DNA from: Parafrankia irregularis
GTDB taxonomy: Bacteria > Actinomycetota > Actinomycetes > Frankiales > Frankiaceae
Direction of reading: 5' to 3'
Assembly: GCF_001536285.1 (NCBI RefSeq)
Contig: NZ_FAOZ01000005.1
Location: 47,518-111,517, forward strand
DNA length: 64,000 nucleotides
How positions within the stretch are numbered: the stretch's first letter is position 1; the number at the start of each line of letters is the position of its first letter. The position numbers were made by a program, and so were the translations under genes. Below the pieces are notes generated by a model. It was not told where the DNA came from, searched no databases, and saw only the letters and a program-made list of their open reading frames with translations. Shown here in pieces: positions 48,202-56,120 of this stretch.

Positions 48202-50370
48202 ATGAGGTCATTCAGAAAGCCCACGCCTCGCGGCCGGGCGATCCGGCTCGTCGCGGGCGCGCTCGCCGCGGGCCTGCTCACAGCCGCCTGCACATCGGAC
48301 GGAAAACCCGACGCCGACACCAACGGCACACCGGCCGCGACCGCGTCGTGGAAGAGCAACGTCGGGCGTCCCTTACAGATCTCGACGCCGCTGCCCGGCC
48401 AGCCGTGCCGGACCAGGGATGACGGGACACCCGTGGTCACCGGCTCCTGCGTCGACCCGAAGCTGAACCAGCCCTACGTCGACAAGGACGAACGCCGCAC
48501 GGTCACCGACCCGGAGACCAAGGTCAAGGTCGACTTCCGCTACGTGCACGGAGGCTTCAGCGGGACCGAGGCGACGTTCGCCTTCTACTTCCCGGACCGG
48601 TATGCGGGGCGGTTCTTCCAGTACACCTACCCGACCCTGACCACCGACGACGCCGGGCCGGCCACGATCGCCTTCGCCCTCTCGAACGGCGCCTACCTGG
48701 TCCGCACCAACAACGCCGGCGGCCTGCCGAAGGCCGGCGAGCTGGGCGGCTACCGCGCGAACGCGGCCGCGGCGAACCTCTCGCGCACCGTCGCCGCCCA
48801 GGTGTACGCCGACTCCGCCAAGCCCCGCGGCTACATCTACGGGGCCAGCGGCGGCGCCTACCAGACCATCGGCGCCCTGGAGAACACCGAAGGCGTGTGG
48901 GACGGCGGCGTGCCCATCGTCCCCGGCACCCCGAACGCGATTCCGAGCAGCATGACCACGCAGCTGCTCGCGCTGCGGGTGCTTCGTGACAAGTTCCCCC
49001 AGATCGTGGACGCGATGGAGCCCGGCGGCAGCGGCGATCCCTACGCCGGGCTGAACACCGAACAGCAGGCGGTGCTCAGGGAGGCCACCCGCCTCGGGTT
49101 CTCCCCGCGCGGCTGGTGGGACTACGCCGAGATGGACGGCGGCGCCTTCTACGCGGTGGCCGGTGGCGTCCGCATCCTCGACCCGACCTACGTCGACGAC
49201 TTCTGGAGCAAGCCCGGCTACGCGGGCACCGATCCGGCGTCCTCGGCCGCCGCCGCCCGCATCCAGTACGACGCCGAGGTGACGGAGCTGGTCGGGAGCC
49301 CGCCGACGGGGCTGCGGCTGTCCGGGGTGCCGGCCGGCGACCTGACCGGCGCGGACATCGTCGTCACCAGCGGCGCCGCGGCCGGCAAGTCCGTCATCGC
49401 CGCGGGCTCGAAAGGCACCGAGGTCACCTTCCGCAAGGATGCGGACGCCGCCACGACTGCCGCGATCGGCACGATCCGCCCCGGCGACCACGTGCGCCTC
49501 GACAACTCGTGGCTGCTCGCGCTGCAGTACTACCAGCGCTATCAGGTCCCCTCGGCGGACATGTACGGCTGGAACCAGTTCCGCGGCGCGGACGGCGCGC
49601 CGCTGTACCCGCAGCGGCCGGTCCTCGCCGGGCCGACCTTCGCCCAGGCGGCGAGCGGAGCCGTCCCGACCGGAAAGTTCCACGGAAAAATGATCATGCT
49701 CGCCTCACTGCTGGACGTCGAGGCGTTCCCCTGGCCCGCGGACTGGTACCGCACCCAGGCACAGACCACCCTCGGTTCAGAGCTGAACGACAGCTACCGC
49801 CTGTGGTACATGGACAACGCGGTGCACAGCTCACCGCGCGACGACGCCGCCGAGACGCACGTCGTCAGCTACGGCGGCGAGGCCCAGCAGGCCCTGCTCG
49901 ACCTGGACGCCTGGGTCACCCAGGGAACCGCACCGCCCGCCAGCAGCTCGTACACCGTCGGCAGCGACTCGCAGGTGAACCTCGCATCCACCGCCGAGCA
50001 GCGGAAGGGAGTACAGCCCGCCGTCAACCTGACCATCAGCAAGGTCGGCACCCGGGACGTCCGGCCGGCAGCGGTGCGCGCCGACGCGAAGCCGGACGAG
50101 GCCGTCACGCTCGCCGTCTCCGCCCAGGCACCACCCGGCAGCGGCAGAATCGTCAGTGTCGAATGGGACTTCGACGGCACAGGCAGGTACCCAAACAAGT
50201 CCGAAATCGACAAGCCTGATAGTTCCGTCCAGACGTCGACCACGCACACCTTCACCAGGCCCGGGACGTATTTTGCGGTCGTGCGGGTGACCTCCGAACG
50301 CAACGGCGACGCGGAGGCGCCCTACACACTCGTCCAGAACATCGCCCGCGCCCGGGTCGTCGTCAAATAG
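48202..50370 (+). CDS. Lipoprotein: tannase/feruloyl-esterase-like hydrolase with C-terminal PKD domain
   Basis: 722 residues from ATG 48202, AAGGAAG upstream. The signal segment is IRLVAGALAAGLLTAACTSDG, with a lipobox-like LTAAC. An alpha/beta hydrolase core has PRGYIYGASGGAYQTIGALENT (nucleophile GxSxG). A long lid follows, and YMDNAVHSSP near 540 likely holds the catalytic His. The C-terminal 110 residues resemble a PKD-like Ig fold (RIVSVEWDFDGTGRYPN, THTFTRPGTYFAVVRVTS). It likely cleaves an ester outside the cell. No cellulosomal or xylan genes adjoin. The divergent TetR gene is the plausible regulator. Confidence 0.75.
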   Translation: MRSFRKPTPRGRAIRLVAGALAAGLLTAACTSDGKPDADTNGTPAATASWKSNVGRPLQISTPLPGQPCRTRDDGTPVVTGSCVDPKLNQPYVDKDERRTVTDPETKVKVDFRYVHGGFSGTEATFAFYFPDRYAGRFFQYTYPTLTTDDAGPATIAFALSNGAYLVRTNNAGGLPKAGELGGYRANAAAANLSRTVAAQVYADSAKPRGYIYGASGGAYQTIGALENTEGVWDGGVPIVPGTPNAIPSSMTTQLLALRVLRDKFPQIVDAMEPGGSGDPYAGLNTEQQAVLREATRLGFSPRGWWDYAEMDGGAFYAVAGGVRILDPTYVDDFWSKPGYAGTDPASSAAAARIQYDAEVTELVGSPPTGLRLSGVPAGDLTGADIVVTSGAAAGKSVIAAGSKGTEVTFRKDADAATTAAIGTIRPGDHVRLDNSWLLALQYYQRYQVPSADMYGWNQFRGADGAPLYPQRPVLAGPTFAQAASGAVPTGKFHGKMIMLASLLDVEAFPWPADWYRTQAQTTLGSELNDSYRLWYMDNAVHSSPRDDAAETHVVSYGGEAQQALLDLDAWVTQGTAPPASSSYTVGSDSQVNLASTAEQRKGVQPAVNLTISKVGTRDVRPAAVRADAKPDEAVTLAVSAQAPPGSGRIVSVEWDFDGTGRYPNKSEIDKPDSSVQTSTTHTFTRPGTYFAVVRVTSERNGDAEAPYTLVQNIARARVVVK

Positions 50371-50396
50371 CCCAGGACCACCGAGGCAGGTTCAGC

Positions 50397-50434
50397 GCCG
50401 CACCGACGTCGCAGCACAGCGGCGTCGGTGCGGC
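50397..50434 (+). terminator. Stem-loop terminator after the tannase-like gene
   Basis: GCCGCACCGACG at 50397-50408 and CGTCGGTGCGGC at 50423-50434 form a perfect 12-bp stem with a 14-nt loop, 26 bp after the stop codon. Confidence 0.65.
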
Positions 50435-50486
50435 CGGCAGGAAAAGCAGTCGTCACAGGCCTGGATGGCGGGACAGAATTCCCCCC

Positions 50487-51116
50487 ATGCTGACACCCTC
50501 ACGGGCCGTCCAACGGGTGACCACGGACCGCGCCGCTGTGCACGCCGTGCTCGACGAGGCGCTGACCTGCCACGTCGGCTTCGCCGCCGAGGGCCGACCG
50601 CACGTGCTGCCCACCCTCCACGCGCGGATCGGCGAGACGCTGTACGTCCACGGTTCGACCGCGGCCCGCCTGCTCACCGCGGCGCGGCCGGAACCGCTGC
50701 CTGTGTGCGTGACGGTCTCGCTGCTCGACGGCCTCGTCCTCGCGAGGTCGGCCTTCCACCATTCGCTCAACTACCGTTCCGTCATCATCCACGGGAACGC
50801 CGAGTACGTTCTCGACTCCGCGGCGAAGGGACGGGCCTTGGCCGCACTCGTCGACCGGGTTGGCATAGATCGCTCGACGCAGTGCCGCCCGCCCACCTCG
50901 AAGGAGCTGGCGGCGACCGCCGTGCTCGCCCTCGACCTGGACGCCGAGTCGACGGACGTCGCGCTCAAGGCCCGCACCGGGCCACCGAACGACGACGAGG
51001 CCGACCTCGACTCGGGCTACTGGGCCGGCGTGATCCCGGTCCGCCTCACCGCCGGTTCCGCGGAACCGGCCTGCGACCTGCCCACACCCTCCGGCCTGGC
51101 CCCCTCGCTGCGCTGA
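50487..51116 (+). CDS. Pyridoxamine-phosphate-oxidase-fold flavin-nucleotide-binding protein
   Basis: 209 residues. The split-barrel pattern is VHAVLDEALTCHVGFAAEGRPHVLPTLHARIGETLYVHGSTAARLL, then VCVTVSLLDGLVLARSAFHHSLNYRSVIIHG. This is the pyridox_ox_2/NimA-like subfamily, whose members bind FMN or heme and have been linked to nitroimidazole resistance or redox chemistry. The reaction is unknown. The C-terminus GSAEPACDLPTPSG contains the recurring palindrome-encoded GSAEP (51054-51067). It is followed by a Nudix gene 48 bp away on the same strand. Confidence 0.85.
   Translation: MLTPSRAVQRVTTDRAAVHAVLDEALTCHVGFAAEGRPHVLPTLHARIGETLYVHGSTAARLLTAARPEPLPVCVTVSLLDGLVLARSAFHHSLNYRSVIIHGNAEYVLDSAAKGRALAALVDRVGIDRSTQCRPPTSKELAATAVLALDLDAESTDVALKARTGPPNDDEADLDSGYWAGVIPVRLTAGSAEPACDLPTPSGLAPSLR
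51054..51067. repeat. 14-bp palindrome GGTTCCGCGGAACC, copy 4
   Basis: Perfect palindrome, extendable to 18 bp with CC/GG on each side, near the 3' end of the PPOX-fold gene. Confidence 0.7.
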
Positions 51117-51164
51117 CCTGGTTCGGGGGGCCAACCCGCCGAACGCTCTGGCAGCATCAAAGCC

Positions 51165-51560
51165 GTGGCGCAAAGACAGGCAGTGGTGGCCGTGCTGACC
51201 AGAGCCGGGCGGGTCCTCGTCATCGAGCGGGGGCCGCGGACGGAGCGATCCGGCTACTGGGCGCCGCCGAGCGGGCGTATCGAACCCGGTGAAAGCCAGG
51301 AGGAGGCCCTGGTCCGGGAGGTCAAAGAAGAGGTCGGGCTCACCGTGACCCCCAGCGCCAAGGTCTGGGAGTGCGACACCGACGACGGCACCTTCCGGCT
51401 CCACTGGTGGACGGCGCCCGCCGAGACCGGCGACCTCCTGCTGGACCCGGACGAGGTAAGCGCCGCCCGCTGGGTGACCCCGGCCGAGTTCCTCGATCTG
51501 GAACCCACCTTCCGCGGCGATCATCCGTTCTTCACACAGGTTCTCCCGGACCTGCTCTGA
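51165..51560 (+). CDS. Nudix hydrolase
   Basis: 131 residues from a GTG start. The complete Nudix box G-x5-E-x7-REUxEExGU reads GRIEPGESQEEALVREVKEEVGL, with the strand before it YWAPPS. It binds Mg2+ and cleaves a nucleoside diphosphate linked to another group. The C-terminus SAARWVTPAEFLDLEP is typical of MutT-like members. The substrate is not predictable. It is probably co-transcribed with the PPOX-fold gene. Confidence 0.9.
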   Translation: MAQRQAVVAVLTRAGRVLVIERGPRTERSGYWAPPSGRIEPGESQEEALVREVKEEVGLTVTPSAKVWECDTDDGTFRLHWWTAPAETGDLLLDPDEVSAARWVTPAEFLDLEPTFRGDHPFFTQVLPDLL

Positions 51561-51730
51561 CCGCGCGGGAACGACCAACGCCGCATTCCCCCAGCGACAA
51601 TCCGTGCCCGCGGGAACTGATGGCCCGTCACAGCCGTTTCCCCGGCTGCGTGATCCGGTCAATGCAGTCCAGTCCGGTCAATGCAGTCCGATGGCTGCAG
51701 TTCGTGTCGTCGAGGGGAACGTGAGCATCA

Positions 51731-52174
51731 ATGCCTGCCCGGTTCACCCAGTGCGCCCGCCGCGTCATCGAGATCTCCCAGGAGGAGGCGCTCCAGCTCG
51801 GTCACGGCGCTATCCGGACGGAGCATCTCCTGCTCGCCCTGCTCCATGAGGACTCGGGGCGGGCAGGCACGTTGCTGCGCTCCGTTGGCTTGACGGTCGA
51901 CAACGCCCGCCGCCTCGCCCGGGAACTCGGCAGCACGGACGAGGGCACGCCGGGGCCTCATCTGCCTTTCACCCCACGCACGAAGAACGTCCTGGGTCGA
52001 TCGCTTCAGGAGATGACCGCCCGTCGACATGAACGCATCGACGCGGAACATCTGCTGCTCGCGCTGTTCGGCGAGGACGTCCGCGGCGGGCACCAGCTGC
52101 TCACCCAACTCGGCGTCGACCCGTCGCAGATACGGAGCCAGGTCGAGGAAGCCCTCTCACAGACCCCGGCCTGA
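51731..52174 (+). CDS. Clp N-terminal domain protein (ClpR-type, no ATPase)
   Basis: 147 residues, consisting of two Clp_N repeats. The first is FTQCARRVIEISQEEALQLGHGAIRTEHLLLALLHEDSGRAGTLLRSVGL. The second is FTPRTKNVLGRSLQEMTARRHERIDAEHLLLALFGEDVRGGHQLLTQLGV. This is the adaptor or substrate-binding region of ClpC/ClpA without AAA domains. Standalone forms may act as Clp adaptors or decoys. It is the last gene before the CRISPR array, whose degenerate end begins 80 bp downstream; that gap holds nothing else. Confidence 0.85.
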   Translation: MPARFTQCARRVIEISQEEALQLGHGAIRTEHLLLALLHEDSGRAGTLLRSVGLTVDNARRLARELGSTDEGTPGPHLPFTPRTKNVLGRSLQEMTARRHERIDAEHLLLALFGEDVRGGHQLLTQLGVDPSQIRSQVEEALSQTPA

Positions 52175-52254
52175 TCTCAGCGGCGAGAGCGACCCGCCGG
52201 ACACCACCAAATCAGCGGTTTCGGCCCCAGCGAGCACGAGGTATCCGGCTACCT

Positions 52255-53465
52255 GCTGCAGTCCCTCCAGGGATGATCAGCGACTGGAAGCGGCGGCCGG
52301 GCTGGCGGGGCGCCTGCGGCGGTTGCGATCCCTCAAGGAATGATCAGCGACGCAGCGGCACGGGCACCGCGCCGGCCCGCTGGACCCGTTGCGATCCCTC
52401 CAGGGATGATCAGCGACGCCAGGTACTGGCGCTGACCACCGCCGGCATCACCGTTGCGATCCCTCCAGGGATGATCAGCGACCCGCGGCAAGGCACTCCC
52501 TCCCCCCGGTGCCGACTCGTTGCGATCCCTCCAGGGATGATCAGCGACCTGTGCGCCTGATGGCCACGTGGGCGCAAGCACCGGAGTTGCGATCCCTCCA
52601 GGGATGATCAGCGACCGCTCCGGCACGAGCCTCAAGAGCCGCAACCTGACGTTGCGATCCCTCCAGGGATGATCAGCGACCCGTGTGTCCGCGGCATCAG
52701 ACGGTCTCGCCTGAGGTTGCGATCCCTCCAGGGATGATCAGCGACCCGACGAGCACGTCGCGGAAGCCCAACCGGAAGCGTTGCGATCCCTCCAGGGATG
52801 ATCAGCGACAACGGGGCGACGCGGGTGTCGTCGCCGCCGGTGTAGCGTTGCGATCCCTCCAGGGATGATCAGCGACTTGGACGTCCATGTCATCCGTGGG
52901 CACGTCGGCCGTTGCGATCCCTCCAGGGATGATCAGCGACTGCGCTCCCCGATCGGCTGGCCCACGTCGGTCCAGTGTTGCGATCCCTCCAGGGATGATC
53001 AGCGACCGGCTACCACGACGGCGCCGCAGCGGGTCGCCGGGCGTTGCGATCCCTCCAGGGATGATCAGCGACGCGGTGATCCTGTGGGAAGGCGAGATCA
53101 ACGTCACCGGTTGCGATCCCTCCAGGGATGATCAGCGACGGGCGAGCCCGCGCCTGCGGTGATCCTGTGGGAAGGGTTGCGATCCCTCCAGGGATGATCA
53201 GCGACACGAACCGGTGGAGGCTGTCGAGGTAGGGCTCGAGTTGCGATCCCTCCAGGGATGATCAGCGACCTGCCACTTCTCGTCACCCGTGGTATCCAAA
53301 CTACGTTGCGATCCCTCCAGGGATGATCAGCGACATGGCCAGCAGGGCGCCCGCGCCGGCGCCGGACAGGTTGCGATCCCTCCAGGGATGATCAGCGACG
53401 CGTCGCCGAGAAAATCCTCGCCGTTCAGCTCGACCGTTGCGATCCCTCCAGGGATGATCAGCGAC
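52255..53465 (-). CRISPR. CRISPR array 1: 19 repeats of 30 bp, 18 spacers, type I-B
   Basis: On the plus strand the repeat starts GTTGCGATCC, has CTCCAGGGAT in the middle and ends GATCAGCGAC. In the transcribed minus sense it ends ATCGCAAC, a typical 8-nt crRNA handle. Repeats start at 52255, 52322, 52388, 52453, 52519, 52586, 52651, 52716, 52780, 52847, 52911, 52977, 53043, 53110, 53176, 53240, 53305, 53370 and 53436. Spacers are 34-37 nt. The two leftmost repeats are degenerate (three and two changes), marking the old trailer end. The leader is at 53466-53557. Spacers at 53073-53109 and 53140-53175 share 20 nt. Confidence 0.98.
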
Positions 53466-53557
53466 CCCAGGGTAAACAAGCAGGTCAGCGTGGTTGCGGC
53501 GGGCCTTGGCGCGACGGGATTTGCGGCGATCCGCCGGTGATGCATCATCGCAGGTCA
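53466..53557 (-). promoter_or_regulatory. CRISPR leader of array 1
   Basis: Read on the minus strand, this 92-bp stretch begins TGACCTGCG and ends GACCTGC, TTGTTTACCCTGGG directly before the first repeat. It aligns without gaps to the 92-bp leader of array 2 (63805-63896), with identical ends and an internal ACCGSCGGAYCGCCGCA block. It therefore contains the promoter and adaptation signals. Confidence 0.85.
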
Positions 53558-53578
53558 GACATCCCATGCTTTTGGATG

Positions 53579-54802
53579 TCAAGCGGCGGGTGTGAGTGTG
53601 ACGTTCCGCGGCCAGGCGGTTGCCTCGTCGTAGGGGGTGCGGGTCTTGAGGCAGCCATGCAGGATGCCGACCAGGCGGTTACCGAGCTGGCGGAGGGCGG
53701 CGTGGTGGGACTTGCCGCGGCCGCGGATGGCGTCGTAGTAGGCGCGGGCGCCGGGCGAGGCGTTCAGGGCGCAGAAGGCCTGCTGGTGCAGGGCATCGGC
53801 AAGCCGGTTGTTGCGGGCGTAGCGGGCCATGACCACGGTCTTGCGGCCTGAGGCGCGGGTGATCGGGCTGGTGCCGGCGTAGTCGCGGCGGGCCTTGGCG
53901 TCGGTGTAGCGCTTCGGGTCGTCCCCGAACTCGGCGAGCACCCGGGCAGCGAGGACCGTGCCCAGGCCGGGCTGGGACAGCAGGACCTCAGCGTCCGGGT
54001 GCTCGCCAAAATGGGCTTCGACCTGCTCCTCGAGGCGGGCGACCTCAGCGTTGAGCGCGGTCAGCAGCCCAGCCTGGGCGCGCACGACCACGGCGTAGGC
54101 CAGCGTCGAGGCCGGGCCTACGGGCAGCTGCTCGGCCCGCAGCGCGGCCCGGATCGCGGCCGCTCTCTCGGGGATCTTCCGCCGGCGGGCCCGCTTCAAC
54201 ACGGCGCTGATCTGCGCGACGGTCAGCCGGGCGGCCTCGGCCGCAGAGGGCGCCTTCGCGAGAAGTTCCAGCGTGTCGGGGGCGTCGAGGTCGTCGAACG
54301 CGACGAGGGCAGCCGGGAACGACTCCAGCAGCGCGGAACGCAACCGCTGGACCTGCCGGGTCCGGTCCCAGACCAGGCTCTGATGAGCCCGGGCGACGAG
54401 CTTCACCGCGTCGGCCAGGTCGCTGTCCCCGGCGACCTGGCGCAGCTGGTGGCGGTCGGTACGGACCATGTCCGCCAGGGCGTGCGCGTCACCGGCGTCG
54501 CTTTTGGCCCCGGACGTCGAGTACCGCTCCCGGTAACGAGCGGCCTGCAGCGGGTTCACCGCGATCACTCGGTAGCCGGCGGCGACCAGCGCGGATACCC
54601 ACGGACCACGGTCCGTCTCGATCCCGACCACAACCTGCCCAGGGTCGGCGTCCTCGGGCAGATGCTGTCCGACCATGGCGTGCAGCCGGGCGATGCCCGC
54701 CGCGCCCTCCGGCACCCTGGCCTTCGTCAGCCGCCGGCCGGCGTCGTCCTGCACCTCCACATCATGGTGGTCCTCCGCCCAGTCGTCCCCGACGAACAGC
54801 AC
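53579..54802 (-). CDS. IS110-family transposase (DEDD recombinase)
   Basis: 407 residues from a GTG with GGAGGAGG upstream. The N-terminal DEDD (RuvC-like) domain shows FVGDDWAEDHHDVEV, VVVGIETDRGPW and SGAKSDAGDAHALADMV. A helical centre follows. The C-terminal Transposase_20 domain has LLSQPGLGTVLAARVLAEFGDDPKRYTDAKARRDYAGTSPITRASGRKTVV, including the conserved Ser region. IS110 enzymes recombine DNA guided by a bridge RNA transcribed from the element's own non-coding end. The frame is intact, so the element may be active. It sits between the leader of array 1 and the cas operon. Confidence 0.93.
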   Translation of the reverse strand: MLFVGDDWAEDHHDVEVQDDAGRRLTKARVPEGAAGIARLHAMVGQHLPEDADPGQVVVGIETDRGPWVSALVAAGYRVIAVNPLQAARYRERYSTSGAKSDAGDAHALADMVRTDRHQLRQVAGDSDLADAVKLVARAHQSLVWDRTRQVQRLRSALLESFPAALVAFDDLDAPDTLELLAKAPSAAEAARLTVAQISAVLKRARRRKIPERAAAIRAALRAEQLPVGPASTLAYAVVVRAQAGLLTALNAEVARLEEQVEAHFGEHPDAEVLLSQPGLGTVLAARVLAEFGDDPKRYTDAKARRDYAGTSPITRASGRKTVVMARYARNNRLADALHQQAFCALNASPGARAYYDAIRGRGKSHHAALRQLGNRLVGILHGCLKTRTPYDEATAWPRNVTLTPAA

Positions 54803-55000
54803 TCAGGCCTCCTCCGCACCGGCAGCATTTCCGGCAGCCACGGGAGATCCACCACGCCCTAATGGTCAAGTGGTCACGCCAGCTCGACGGCCACGACATC
54901 CCATCAGCAGTCAGCTCTCCCGACCACCGGCAGGGGCACGGTCTGACCTTAGGACTCGACTTCGGTCCAGAAGCGCTGAGTGCTCACCTGCCAGCGGCTA
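54803..55000 (-). ncRNA. Candidate bridge RNA region of the IS110 element
   Basis: This is the non-coding stretch upstream of the transposase, where IS110-group elements encode the bridge RNA. The 10-mer GACATCCCAT at 54895-54904 is identical to the sequence at the opposite element end, 53558-53567, as expected for a donor-binding guide. The exact RNA ends cannot be read. The rest of the gap, 55001-55430, shows only the upstream region of the cas operon. Confidence 0.35.
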
Positions 55001-55430
55001 CCGGCACCGAGCCTGCCCTAGAGCGACCCGGTACGTCCCATTAGAAGCTTGAGCAAGATGCATGTCGCGTTCGTCGATGTCGGGGCTCGCTCCGACCTCG
55101 GGGCGGGCACCGCGGCTCCGGCCGACGCGCCCAGCTCGCCCGCTCAGACAAACCGCGCTCCGATGGCAACAAGCGCTCACCTCCATCGGATTACCCAGGT
55201 CGTCCGGCACGCGTCCGCCAGCCGATCGTAGCTGTTCCGCCGGCATGGGAATTACCGGATGGCGGGAACCCTGTATAGCGCCGCGTCCGCCCGGAGAGCG
55301 TGGTGGTGCCGGCGGCGGCGTTCGTACTGGCGGGGGTGGGGCGTTGTCCGTCAGGTATGGGCGATGGGTATTGTTCGTCCGGCAGGATGCTCGTCATGAC
55401 CGATGGGCGCCACGCTACCGGGGGGTATGC

Positions 55431-56120
55431 ATGCGGTTCAGAGTTGATGTGGGTGCCAGCGTGCCCACCATTCCCTGGCGGGACGTGTTCGGCCCGGCCA
55501 GGGCGGTTGCCTATCATCTGATCAACCGAAAGGACTCGGATCTCGCCACCGAGCTTCACGATCAGGGTTATGCGGGCAGCAGCCTGCGCCCACTGGGGTT
55601 GTCCCCGCCGAGTTTCCGCGGGACAAGTCGCGGCCACAACGTCTACCGTGCGTCGGGGGATGGCTCGCTCTGGTTTGGTTCGCCGGTGCCACGGATCGCT
55701 GCGGCGATACTCGCAGGCCTGGCCGGCCAGCGCCAGTTGCAATGGGGCAGCGTCGAGCTCGACGTACACGGTATTCAGCTGGTGCCGCCCCCCGACCACT
55801 CCGCCGGCGAGGCAGTCTTCGATACGTCCACCCCGGTCCTGGTGCGTCACAGCAGCCGCTATATATTTCCCGGCGATCCCGAATTCATCGGGATGCTGGA
55901 ACACAACCTGCGTCACAAGGCCGATCTGCTGGAGCTCCCGAACCAGGTCGACATCGAGGTTCTCTCGGCAGGCAGGCCACGCAAGTTCCTGTCGCAGAAC
56001 ACGCCTCGGCACGGGTGCCTTGTTCGGACGAGGGTCCGGGCGGCGCCCGCTCTTCTCGACGCTCTGTACGACTGGGGGCTCGGCCTCAACACGAACCAGG
56101 GATTCGGGTGGATCCGGTGA
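55431..56120 (+). CDS. cas6: Cas6 CRISPR RNA endoribonuclease
   Basis: 229 residues from ATG 55431. The RAMP fold is indicated by MRFRVDVGASVPTIPWRDVFGPARAVAYHLINR at the start and by the glycine-rich loop LYDWGLGLNTNQGFGWIR at the C-terminus, the hallmark of Cas6. It cuts the pre-crRNA within the repeats to leave the 8-nt handle. A likely catalytic His cannot be fixed by eye. The frame upstream of this start is non-conserved. It overlaps cas8 by 4 nt (GTGA) and opens the eight-gene cas operon. Confidence 0.88.
   Translation: MRFRVDVGASVPTIPWRDVFGPARAVAYHLINRKDSDLATELHDQGYAGSSLRPLGLSPPSFRGTSRGHNVYRASGDGSLWFGSPVPRIAAAILAGLAGQRQLQWGSVELDVHGIQLVPPPDHSAGEAVFDTSTPVLVRHSSRYIFPGDPEFIGMLEHNLRHKADLLELPNQVDIEVLSAGRPRKFLSQNTPRHGCLVRTRVRAAPALLDALYDWGLGLNTNQGFGWIR

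Larger units (their letters stand above)
53558..55000 (-). mobile_element. IS110-family insertion sequence
   Basis: The left edge is set at 53558, exactly where homology to the other CRISPR leader stops. GACATCC/GGATGTC (53558-53580) forms a hairpin at this end, overlapping the transposase stop codon. The right edge is not defined by visible repeats; IS110 elements lack terminal inverted repeats. About 200 bp upstream of the transposase is allowed for the non-coding end. Confidence 0.6.

Noticed and set aside
52273..53582. Open frames running through CRISPR array 1
   Set aside because: They merely translate repeats and spacers (recurrent IPPGMISD or LIIPGGIAT).
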